Made by a program: the position numbers and the translations under genes | Source of the DNA: CAZSLO01 sp964608025 | Lineage (GTDB): Bacteria > Chloroflexota > Dehalococcoidia > Lucifugimonadales > CAJWER01 | DNA: 64,000 nt | Direction: 5' to 3' | NCBI GenBank assembly: GCA_964608025.1 | Contig: CAZSLO010000001.1 | Span: 1-64,000 of the forward strand | Shown: positions 8,592 through 16,658 of the stretch, piece by piece | Layout: each line of letters opens with the position of its first letter | Numbering within the stretch: the first letter of the stretch is position 1 | The notes under the pieces: model-generated | The model's database searches: none | Told to the model about the DNA's origin: nothing | What the model saw: only the letters and a program-made list of their open reading frames with translations

Positions 8592-10559
8592 ATGGCTGAA
8601 ATCCGGTCTATAGATCCTGGACATATTTACGAATTAACCACTGTTGGAAATCCATCAATATCACCAGATGGGACTCAGGTAGTTTTCAGCAAATCCCGAC
8701 TAGACCACGATTCAATGAAGGCACGTTCCAGGTTAGTTATGGCGACATTGCCTGAAGGCGGGCAACGTGTTTTTTCACGAGGAGATTCGGACGGCTCGCC
8801 AGAATTTTCCCCGGATGGATCTCAGATTGCTTTTATCAGACCAGATAAAGATGGCAATAGACAGCTTTGGTTGATTCCGTTGGATTTTGGAGAAGCTTAT
8901 CAATTAACGGATGTTCTTGGCGGGATCGGTGACTACGCATGGTCTCCAGATGGTCTTAGTATCGCGTTTGTCTCCGACACTTGTAAGCCTGAGGATATAA
9001 AGAACGGAAATGTAGAACCTTATTCCCGAGTGGTAACAAGTATTCGCTACCGAAATGATCAAGATGGGTGGCGCGGGGATAGTTTCTATCACATATTCGT
9101 AGTAGATGTAGCAACACGTGGTATTAGACAGATCACCGACGGTAATGCCGATGATATCGCTCCAATCTGGTCTCCGGACGGTAGTCGAATTGCTTTTGTT
9201 TCAGATAGAAATCAGGATCGCGATTCTTCATGGCAGGCAGGAGTATATGTTTTCACGTTAGAAAATGAAAAAACTACAAGATGGACGGAAGGTGTATCTT
9301 GTTTTAGCCAGAACCCTTTATCTGGTGCTCTTGCTTGGTCTCCCGATGGCACCCGGTTAGCGATTGTTGGGACGGACGATCCTGATTTAGGTGATCCGCG
9401 ACAGGCGGCCCTTTTTATTGCAAGTATGGGTGGTGTCCCCGTCAAACTCACAGATGGTTTCCACACACCAGTTTTGGTAAATAATATATCGCCAAATTCA
9501 GGAATAAGATGGACCGAGCAAGACAGAATTATTCTGGTCTTGGATCATCGTGGGGAGTCTTACTTATGTGAGGTTTCTGTGTCCGACAGATCTCTTAAAA
9601 TAATTGTAGGTGGTGGAGTGCAGTTAACGGCTATAACGGTAGATAGATCTGCTAGCCGAGCGGTTTTTGTTTCGACGCCGGCGCAGTCATCGGGGGATCT
9701 TTATCTTGTTGATTTACATGCCGGCTCACAAATACAACTAACTAGGTTTAACGATAGTTATTTCTCAGGCCACCCGCCTGGCCCAATGGAAAAATTCTCG
9801 GTGAAACGGGGTGCGATTGAGATAGAGTCTAGATTGATAGTACCTCCGGGCTTTGATCAGGCAAACCAATATCCTCTGGTAGTTGACGTACACGGAGGTC
9901 CCCAGGGTCGTTTTATGGATTCATTCGACCCACGACAACAAGTTCTTGCTACAGCAGGATATTTGGTGCTGGCTGTCAATCCAAGAGGTTCTACATCTTA
10001 TGGATTGAGCTTTGCTAAATCTGTCCTAGGGGACTGGGGTGGGGAAGACTATCTAGATATCATGAAAGCTTTGGACGAGGTATGTCTCAGGGACTATGTT
10101 GATGAAACAAGGCTTGGTATTCATGGATACAGCTATGGAGGATTCATGAGTGCCTGGGCTGTCGGCCATACAGATCGCTTTAGAGCGGCGGTCGTTGGTG
10201 CCCCAGTAGTCAATCTTGTGAGTATGTACGGTACTTCCGATATCGGGGTGAGCTTTGGGGAGCCCCAGTGGGGTGGTCAGTTGGTGGATGCTTTCGACGC
10301 TTTTGTTGAACATTCTCCTCTTATGTATGCTGCCAATGTAGAAACTCCTGTCCTATTGTTACATGGAGAATCCGACCACCGTTGTCCAATCAGTCAGAGC
10401 GAAGAATTCTTTGTTTCCCTCAAGAGGCTTGGGAAAACTGTTGAATTTGTGCGGTTCCCTGGGTGCAATCATGGTTTTGTTCGGGGCGGTCATCCGAAGA
10501 TGCGCGAGGAATATTTCACTCGGATGAAGGACTGGTTTGACAAGTATTTGATGTATTAA
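8592..10559 (+). CDS. S9 family prolyl oligopeptidase-like peptidase
   Basis: A 655-residue serine peptidase with an N-terminal beta-propeller made of repeated PD40/WD40-like blades (for example FSPDGSQIAFI, WSPDGLSIAFV, WSPDGSRIAFV, WSPDGTRLAIV) and a C-terminal alpha/beta hydrolase domain from about residue 410. The catalytic triad is visible as Ser in HGYSYGGFMS, Asp in LLHGESDHRCP and His in GCNHGFVRGG. There is no signal peptide, so it is probably a cytosolic acylaminoacyl- or dipeptidyl-peptidase-type enzyme. AAGGAG lies about 10 bases before ATG 8592. Its 3' end overlaps the convergent MocA-like gene by 4 bases. Confidence 0.9.
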   Translation: MAEIRSIDPGHIYELTTVGNPSISPDGTQVVFSKSRLDHDSMKARSRLVMATLPEGGQRVFSRGDSDGSPEFSPDGSQIAFIRPDKDGNRQLWLIPLDFGEAYQLTDVLGGIGDYAWSPDGLSIAFVSDTCKPEDIKNGNVEPYSRVVTSIRYRNDQDGWRGDSFYHIFVVDVATRGIRQITDGNADDIAPIWSPDGSRIAFVSDRNQDRDSSWQAGVYVFTLENEKTTRWTEGVSCFSQNPLSGALAWSPDGTRLAIVGTDDPDLGDPRQAALFIASMGGVPVKLTDGFHTPVLVNNISPNSGIRWTEQDRIILVLDHRGESYLCEVSVSDRSLKIIVGGGVQLTAITVDRSASRAVFVSTPAQSSGDLYLVDLHAGSQIQLTRFNDSYFSGHPPGPMEKFSVKRGAIEIESRLIVPPGFDQANQYPLVVDVHGGPQGRFMDSFDPRQQVLATAGYLVLAVNPRGSTSYGLSFAKSVLGDWGGEDYLDIMKALDEVCLRDYVDETRLGIHGYSYGGFMSAWAVGHTDRFRAAVVGAPVVNLVSMYGTSDIGVSFGEPQWGGQLVDAFDAFVEHSPLMYAANVETPVLLLHGESDHRCPISQSEEFFVSLKRLGKTVEFVRFPGCNHGFVRGGHPKMREEYFTRMKDWFDKYLMY

Positions 10560-11173
10560 GAACAGGGGTTGTGATCTGTCTGGGCCAAGTTGTAGTCCTT
10601 GGGGGTATTCAAGTCTAGGCGTATGATCGGATCATCGATTGTTACTTCATTCACCTCGTTGATATGGGCTTGTAGTATAGCCCGAACACCTTTCCCATCC
10701 TCAGTAATGTTTGCGAGCTCTTCTCTAAGGGAGGTGGAAAATATAATGGGATGGCCTCCATGGCCTTTATATCGAGGAGATGTGATTTTTGCTTTAGCAG
10801 CTAGGTGTGCATCAACTATAGTTGATATGATTTGGGGTGGACGTGGTTGATCAATTGCTAAAAGTATTATGTCAGTTGCCGAAGATTTTACGGAATTGAG
10901 GCCGACCTTGATTGATGTAGTCTTGCCCTGTGCATAATCTGGGTTGATTACGTATCTAACACCAGTACCGTTAATGTGGGGGATCACTAACTGCGCATCG
11001 TGTCCCAGCACAACTATAATTTCGGAAGAACAACTTTCCCTAAGGCTGGCGATTTGATATTTGATTAGATGGGTTCCGTCCCAATCCAAGAGGGCTTTAG
11101 GCTGGCCCATACGAGTGGATTGTCCAGCGGTTGTAAGTATGGCGGCGATCCGGGATTGGTGCCGTAGGTTCAT
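10556..11173 (-). CDS. MocA/MobA-like nucleotidyltransferase
   Basis: A 205-residue GT-A-fold nucleotidyltransferase. The N-terminal nucleotide-binding loop reads LTTAGQSTRMGQPKALL, matching the family pattern of a GxSxRMGxxK loop, and is followed by VVLGHDA and the metal-binding LAIDQPRP. These features fit the molybdopterin cytidylyltransferase (MocA) branch. The next gene upstream on the same strand is an XdhC homologue, which supports a role in maturing the molybdenum cofactor of a xanthine- or CO-dehydrogenase-family enzyme. No such enzyme lies in the window. Other NTP transferases share the fold. Confidence 0.75.
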   Translation of the reverse strand: MNLRHQSRIAAILTTAGQSTRMGQPKALLDWDGTHLIKYQIASLRESCSSEIIVVLGHDAQLVIPHINGTGVRYVINPDYAQGKTTSIKVGLNSVKSSATDIILLAIDQPRPPQIISTIVDAHLAAKAKITSPRYKGHGGHPIIFSTSLREELANITEDGKGVRAILQAHINEVNEVTIDDPIIRLDLNTPKDYNLAQTDHNPCS

Positions 11174-11251
11174 ACTTTTTCTGTCCTATGAAGTTGTAGG
11201 AATTGATATGTGTGGCGGCACGTTGTTCATGTGACTAACTGTGGCTTTAGG

Positions 11252-12391
11252 CTAGCCCTCCGATGATTTCGGATCAACTTCCACTTTTTCCCTGATACGG
11301 TCGATGCGCCATTCCTCGATCTTCATAGGCTGACCTGTGCCTCCGAGCCGGAACATCAAGATTTCAGCAATAATGCTGACAGCGATTTCTTCTGGAGTAC
11401 GACCGTGGATATCAAGTCCTACAGGTGATCGAATTTCACGAATGCGATCAATTGGGACACAAGCACGAATTAGGTCTTCATAAATAAGTATCGCTTTTCG
11501 CTTGCTGCCAAGTAGTCCAACATACTTTGCAGTAGTCCGAGCGGCTGCTTCTAGGGCAACATTGTCATATCGGTGTCCTCGGGTAGCAATTATGATGAAG
11601 GTGTTTGGGTTAACTGGAAGTTTTGGAATGGCATTCTCGGGCTTATCAACTACTAGTAGGTCAGCCTCAGGATAACGATCAGGATTGGCAAATTCTTCCC
11701 GGTCATCGGTTACGAAAATCCGAAATCCCAGATTTTTAGCAATTGGTGCGATTGCTTTTGACACATGGCCTCCACCACAGAGAATGAGCTGAGGAGGTGT
11801 GGTATAAGCTTCGATAAAAAACTCAGTATCGTCTTTCACCGATACGACCTCGTTATTTCCATGGATCATTAATTCCCGAGCTTTTTTGCTGGCAAGATCA
11901 TCTAGGTCTTGGTTACCCAAGGTTCCTTCAATTGAGCCATCTTCCCGTATGAACAGTTTCGATCCTATGCTCGGATTACCAGGTTTTCTTGTTTTTGTTA
12001 TGGATGCGAGGGCCACCGCGGGTCCGCCTGTGTACGCTTCATCGATCTCACGGGCGTATTTTAAATAACTGCTGGGATCGTATACGGGGTCAATAAGGAA
12101 ATACATTGTTCCGCCACAGACTAGACCATCTTCTGCCGCTAGATCTTCGTTAAGTTCGTAATCGCGATATTGTGCCTTACCACCACGTTTCATCAATTCT
12201 TTAGCCGCAAACCAGATGTCACCCTCTACGCAGCCTCCACCTAGCGTCCCAACACCTGTTCCGTCATCCCGGACAAGGAGCTTAGCCCCGGGTTTTTGAG
12301 GTGTTGAGCCCTTGGTGTGTACAACTGTTGCGACCACAACTGGGTGTCCGCGATCAAGTTCAGTTACAGCTTCGTGGAATACTTCCTTCAT
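11252..12391 (-). CDS. XdhC/CoxI family molybdoenzyme maturation protein
   Basis: A 379-residue protein with an N-terminal XdhC_CoxI domain (VVATVVHTKGSTPQKPGAKL, then GTLGGGCVEGDIW) and a C-terminal Rossmann domain (LILCGGGHVSKAIAP, then VGLLGSKRK). XdhC proteins bind Mo-cofactor and support its sulfuration before insertion into xanthine dehydrogenase-family enzymes. The Cys in GGGCVEGD is the conserved one. It is encoded 78 bases upstream of the MocA-like gene on the same strand, and the pair probably acts together. A DUF-type repeat of the XdhC motif appears in the middle (GSIEGTLGNQDL). Confidence 0.85.
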   Translation of the reverse strand: MKEVFHEAVTELDRGHPVVVATVVHTKGSTPQKPGAKLLVRDDGTGVGTLGGGCVEGDIWFAAKELMKRGGKAQYRDYELNEDLAAEDGLVCGGTMYFLIDPVYDPSSYLKYAREIDEAYTGGPAVALASITKTRKPGNPSIGSKLFIREDGSIEGTLGNQDLDDLASKKARELMIHGNNEVVSVKDDTEFFIEAYTTPPQLILCGGGHVSKAIAPIAKNLGFRIFVTDDREEFANPDRYPEADLLVVDKPENAIPKLPVNPNTFIIIATRGHRYDNVALEAAARTTAKYVGLLGSKRKAILIYEDLIRACVPIDRIREIRSPVGLDIHGRTPEEIAVSIIAEILMFRLGGTGQPMKIEEWRIDRIREKVEVDPKSSEG

Positions 12392-12482
12392 GGCATTGTG
12401 TTATTGCGTTTGTCTATTAAGAAAACAAGAACTATATGATGGTTTAGGGTAAAAAACATTATACCAACGGCAGACTTTCAGG

Positions 12483-14135
12483 TTATTCCTCTGTTGGACC
12501 AAAGAGGTCTGTGACATCACGTTCGACCTGTGCTTTTAACTCTGCGGCGTCTTTCCATCCCAAAGATTTGTAAGATTCTGGTGATCCATAATCGCGGGTC
12601 TTTACCACTATCGGCATTGGAACTGCATGTCCAAACACAAGGGATTGTTGTTTAGATTCGAGGCGCGATAGTACCGATCTGAGTTTTCGACTACCTGAAG
12701 CCCCGGTTAGTACTGCGTCTATGTCACGTTCACTATCGAGTAAGCATGTGATTTTGGTCCCGAGCTGGCTCATTACTTCGTCATCTATGCCGCTAGGACG
12801 CTGATCCACGATTAGAAGAGTTACGTTGTACTTTCTCATCTCACGAGCAATTGTTCCAAATATAGTTTGGGAGGCTACTCCTGGAGTCAAGAACTTGTGT
12901 GCTTCTTCAATCGTAATTACCAGTGGACGGGGTTCTTGACTGTTGTCACCAGAGGCAAGTTCCTTACGTTCCATATATCTTTGATAGATGCGTCTTGTTA
13001 ATAAATTCGCAACCAAGATATATGCTGCTAGGTTACTTCCGTATCTGCCAAATTCGAGTACTACATGCATTCCACGGTCGAGGTAGCGAAGTATCTGTTC
13101 CACTGAACCTTGTCCGGATTTGTCCATGAATTGGTACCGTTTTAGTCTCTGGAGCCTATTGTTAAGACGTGATAGCGCGTTGCCGTTAACCCCGATCGAT
13201 TCGGCAAGTTCAAAAATGTTTTCTCGACCACTTAGCGATAAGAATTCTCGAAGCCAGCTTGTTCCGAAGTGCCGTTCAAGCGAATATGCAGCGTCTGCTG
13301 CTACTTCAGATAAATCAAGGGTTTCTCTCAGGAGTTGTATGTCATCGGGCTCGACCTCATCATACCCGATCCGAACTACGTAATCGGGTGTCAGGCCTCG
13401 TCTTTTGGAACTTTCTTCATCCAAGGAAAATACAGCGATTTGTGAGTGGAAAAGTTGTTTTAGGCCCTTAACTTCAGATCCAGACTCACTATATCCTTTC
13501 CATCCGTACTCACTTTGCATGTCAAAAACTAAATTAACGGCCGCTCCACTTTGAAGGATTCCAGCAAGTAGCAATCTCGTAAGAAATGTCTTTCCCGTTC
13601 CGCTCTTACCGAAGATGCCGTTACTCCTTGTGACGAGCTCCGGGATGTCGATACAGATTTTGGTTTCCATGTCTAGTGGACTGCCTATCCAGAAGTGACG
13701 CTCATCTTCCGCTCCGAAGACGATCTGGATATCGTCTTCAGTTGCTGTTGCAGCTTCGGCGAAGTGTGCTGGGATAGTTTTTGCGGGTTGTGGTCCATCC
13801 AGAAGCAGTTCTGGGTCGTCCCCAGAGATTGTAAGCATCGGTTCGACTGTGATTTTGCCAAAGGCTGTCGTACCTGACAACACTTGTGTGATATATGGAT
13901 TGGAGATATCTGGTGGGCTGGTTGTGAGCATTGGGTCGCTTGAGTCTAGCGATATGTCGGTCACTACGCCGAAGAAACGCATCTGCTTACCCTTGAGAGT
14001 TACAAATGTACCTACCTTGACTTGTTCGATTGAAGCATCGGGATCTAGCTTGACCTGGACTCCGTCAGAAAGGGATCCAGAGACTACCATTCCTAGTCGA
14101 TGAGGAGTAGATTCGCCATTTGGTTCGGTGATCAT
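12483..14135 (-). CDS. herA: HerA-like DNA translocase ATPase
   Basis: Hexameric FtsK/HerA-superfamily ATPase that pairs with NurA nuclease in DNA end resection. It has an N-terminal HAS-barrel (residues about 10-110), Walker A GKSGTGKT at about 176-183 and Walker B with the catalytic Glu in VITIEEAHKFL, followed by the sensor region LLIVDQRPSGIDDEVMSQLGTKI. Length is 550 aa. The start ATG 14135 overlaps the stop of the upstream HAS-barrel gene by 4 bases. The pairing with NurA is well known in archaea; in bacteria it is patchy. Context here (HAS-barrel, NurA) strongly supports the call. Confidence 0.88.
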   Translation of the reverse strand: MITEPNGESTPHRLGMVVSGSLSDGVQVKLDPDASIEQVKVGTFVTLKGKQMRFFGVVTDISLDSSDPMLTTSPPDISNPYITQVLSGTTAFGKITVEPMLTISGDDPELLLDGPQPAKTIPAHFAEAATATEDDIQIVFGAEDERHFWIGSPLDMETKICIDIPELVTRSNGIFGKSGTGKTFLTRLLLAGILQSGAAVNLVFDMQSEYGWKGYSESGSEVKGLKQLFHSQIAVFSLDEESSKRRGLTPDYVVRIGYDEVEPDDIQLLRETLDLSEVAADAAYSLERHFGTSWLREFLSLSGRENIFELAESIGVNGNALSRLNNRLQRLKRYQFMDKSGQGSVEQILRYLDRGMHVVLEFGRYGSNLAAYILVANLLTRRIYQRYMERKELASGDNSQEPRPLVITIEEAHKFLTPGVASQTIFGTIAREMRKYNVTLLIVDQRPSGIDDEVMSQLGTKITCLLDSERDIDAVLTGASGSRKLRSVLSRLESKQQSLVFGHAVPMPIVVKTRDYGSPESYKSLGWKDAAELKAQVERDVTDLFGPTEE

Positions 14136-14725
14136 GACGATATTCTCCTTAAGATTCCGTTCAGCCGGGTAAATTGGTTGCTTAGGTGATAGGCAAGTTC
14201 GCGACCGGCTTCTATCAGTATTTTTTCTGGGTTTGAATGTTCAAGAGTTAGTTTTCTTAGGAAAGCTGCTGTTATGTCGTCGGGAGAACCTATAGGTGAG
14301 GACAACAAGGTAGGCAATAATTCGAGAGATGGAAATACGCTTAGTAGTTCGCTCCCATCACAGGTGTATGCGATATCATGTATTCGTGGTGGGACTGGAG
14401 CAATAAATTGATTGACTTGGTCGTCACGTCGGTGGGCCACTACTATGGCATGGAATTCAGTAGATAAAAGGCGGGCTAACTGTGGGTTTTGTTCATACAC
14501 AGCTTCGACTGACTCTTCCTCTCGGCCCATCACGATAGCCCGTCTACCTGGATCCAAGCTTTGTGTCGACACTTCAGCAACAATGCCGTAAACGGTTTCG
14601 ACATCGCCAATGCGGACTAGCGAGCCGAGATCGGGCGCATTATAAAGTTCATGGCATTGAACCACGAACATTGTCGTAGAGGCCTCTACGACTTCCCCAA
14701 TTCTCCTATCGACAATTTGGCTCAC
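14132..14725 (-). CDS. Stand-alone HAS-barrel domain protein
   Basis: A 197-residue protein. Its first half (RRIGEVVEASTTMFVVQCHE, then GSLVRIG and VYGIVAEVST) looks like the HAS-barrel beta domain that caps HerA-type ATPases. The second half is alpha-helical without a recognisable motif. It starts at ATG 14725 and overlaps herA by 4 bases, with nurA 120 bases upstream. Because herA itself carries an HAS-barrel, this extra copy may form a separate subunit of the translocase-nuclease complex. That role is inference from context. Confidence 0.65.
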   Translation of the reverse strand: MSQIVDRRIGEVVEASTTMFVVQCHELYNAPDLGSLVRIGDVETVYGIVAEVSTQSLDPGRRAIVMGREEESVEAVYEQNPQLARLLSTEFHAIVVAHRRDDQVNQFIAPVPPRIHDIAYTCDGSELLSVFPSLELLPTLLSSPIGSPDDITAAFLRKLTLEHSNPEKILIEAGRELAYHLSNQFTRLNGILRRISS

Positions 14726-14845
14726 TGTAACTCCTTTATGCGAACCATTACGTGCTTTTTATCCCAAATATATTAGCCAAATGATTCTACTGGATCGAAG
14801 GGAATGGTTACAGTGCTAAATATTGCGGATGATATTCCCAAGGAA

Positions 14846-16045
14846 TTACAGCCAGCGAAGACGCTTTGAGCGGGCTTTTTCCGAGGTGGCTACAGGCATA
14901 TCGTGGCCTTGGAGGGCACGATCTACTAAGTCACTGAAATAACGACGATCAGCACCGCTGATTACTGCTTTTTCATGAGCTTCCATCAGGGTTATAGGGT
15001 ATCCCTGTCCACGCTTGGCCTGGTCAATTATCAGTGAATGAGTGAGGCTAAGTGCCGAATCATCTTGGGCCGTCCAAGAGGGTATTTCGATTCTTGCAAT
15101 TTCGTGGCCAACGTTGACATAGAAGAAGACTATCCCAGTATTTCGGTAATGGTTTACTACCACCCGGGAAGCGGTTGAAAAAAGCCCTGATCGCTCCCCG
15201 GGGCCAAGAAGTTTTGTGAACAACTCTCGATCTTGAATGCCACCTACACAGGCATCACATGTGGCTCGATCAGACTCAACTATACCGCAACGACTAGAAA
15301 TATCGCTATATCCGCATATTCCGTGACGCAGAGCCCCAATTACTTCGGAGTATCGTGGGAGGCTGGTGTATCCAGCTATAGATAGAAGCCTGTTTTTTGC
15401 CAGATCGCGTATATCTTCGAGGGCATTAACGAAACCATCTTCTAGTAGTTGTTGACGTACATAATCGCTGTACCCTTGGCCTACAAGCCCAAGCATCACT
15501 AAGGGACCATCGACTAGAGCCAATGTGGGTGTTCCACTAGGTAAGGATTTTAGTATTCCGGCTAGTTGGCGCATCTCTTCGACCATCCGTTTAGCACCTA
15601 GTACTGCACCTTCGACAACTTGCTCTACGCCGGTATCTGGATCACGGATAATCAGATCGTCCGTATTTCCATATAGTTTTGCCTCGCTGTCAAGTTCCGC
15701 GTTGGGGTGAGAGCCATATGTCAGGATGGCCGAACCAGTATTGATAAGGAAGCACCGGGCGGAAAGGTGTCGGTCCACGTCAATGTGGGAACCGTCAACG
15801 GCTACTACCGTGAAATCATTCGGGATGGGAGCAGGGGTATAAGTAATATAGGGAGGCTCCAGTATAGCTGGGGCGTCCCAGCCGAAGTCCCCATTGAGCA
15901 GTCGTTTTGAATAATCATCAAGGGGAAAATCCCGTAAAGTGGTAAGTGCATTCTCTAAGCGGAGAGCGCGTTGTTTGCGGCGCGACCGGAGTTCTTCGGC
16001 CATACCATCGATCTGCGCGGCTGTGTCTACAAGATTAAGTGGCAT
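14846..16045 (-). CDS. nurA: NurA domain nuclease
   Basis: A 399-residue protein with the NurA signature. The first catalytic Asp lies in VVAVDGSHIDVDRH (about residue 80), the hydrophobic strand LALVDGPLV contributes a second Asp, and the C-terminal motif is GYPITLMEAHEKAVISGADRRYF. NurA is a 5'-3' single-strand/double-strand nuclease working with HerA. A cluster of cysteines (RCGIVESDRATCDACVGG) in the middle is unusual for archaeal NurA and could bind a metal or Fe-S cluster. The start is ATG 16045. It sits in the block 12.4-18.5 kb, all transcribed leftward. Confidence 0.82.
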   Translation of the reverse strand: MPLNLVDTAAQIDGMAEELRSRRKQRALRLENALTTLRDFPLDDYSKRLLNGDFGWDAPAILEPPYITYTPAPIPNDFTVVAVDGSHIDVDRHLSARCFLINTGSAILTYGSHPNAELDSEAKLYGNTDDLIIRDPDTGVEQVVEGAVLGAKRMVEEMRQLAGILKSLPSGTPTLALVDGPLVMLGLVGQGYSDYVRQQLLEDGFVNALEDIRDLAKNRLLSIAGYTSLPRYSEVIGALRHGICGYSDISSRCGIVESDRATCDACVGGIQDRELFTKLLGPGERSGLFSTASRVVVNHYRNTGIVFFYVNVGHEIARIEIPSWTAQDDSALSLTHSLIIDQAKRGQGYPITLMEAHEKAVISGADRRYFSDLVDRALQGHDMPVATSEKARSKRLRWL

Positions 16046-16150
16046 CTAGAATTTGGTTCATCGTATGGTCTGAAATATTTTGTTTCTTGGTGGGAATATT
16101 GTGATTGAAGTTTAATATAGACATATGTTGAGGATTACATGTCTATATAG

Positions 16151-16651
16151 TTAAGTCATTTCGAGGCGTGTGCCTTCTATTTCAAGGGTTCGGTTGTCGA
16201 ACATAAGGAAGACTTTTGGGGCACGACGTACTTCAGCATAGATCTGGTCCATTCGACGGGATACTTCTGAGTCCAATCTATCCGGTGAACTACGGGCAGC
16301 TCCTCCCCATAAACTAGGTTGAGGTAGGCTCATTACATATTCTCCAAGTCTATCTAGAAACGAATTGAATATTAGTGATGAAAGACTTGGAATAGGTTCG
16401 TGATTTAGTGGGTCGTTGAATGAGAATTGGATGTTGATAGAGGCTTGGCTCGAGATACGTGTCATTACCAGAATCGGTTGAGGCTGGTGGTTGAATTGTT
16501 CCCGCGCACCTTCTGTGTTTAGTGCGACTTCCCTCAGTGCAGCTTGAAGTACACGCAGCAGTGAAGACATATAGGATACCGGTACCTCGGCCTGTCCGAT
16601 CTGTATCCCCAGTGAGTGTGCAGATAGTTCTTGTGTGGTTTCTTTTTCCAT
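16151..16651 (-). CDS. Uncharacterised protein in the HerA-NurA-SelB block
   Basis: A 166-residue protein I do not recognise. It is predicted soluble with a helical N-terminus, a beta-rich centre (PILVMTRISSQASINIQFSF) and a C-terminal helix followed by a strand pair (VFLMFDNRTLEIEG). It has no signal peptide, no cysteines and no obvious catalytic motif. ATG 16651 lies 7 bases after the selB stop, and nurA begins 105 bases downstream, so it is very probably co-transcribed with both. Its position suggests a role with the HerA-NurA machinery rather than with selenocysteine insertion, but nothing in the sequence proves this. Confidence 0.6.
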   Translation of the reverse strand: MEKETTQELSAHSLGIQIGQAEVPVSYMSSLLRVLQAALREVALNTEGAREQFNHQPQPILVMTRISSQASINIQFSFNDPLNHEPIPSLSSLIFNSFLDRLGEYVMSLPQPSLWGGAARSSPDRLDSEVSRRMDQIYAEVRRAPKVFLMFDNRTLEIEGTRLEMT

Positions 16652-16658
16652 GGCCTGA

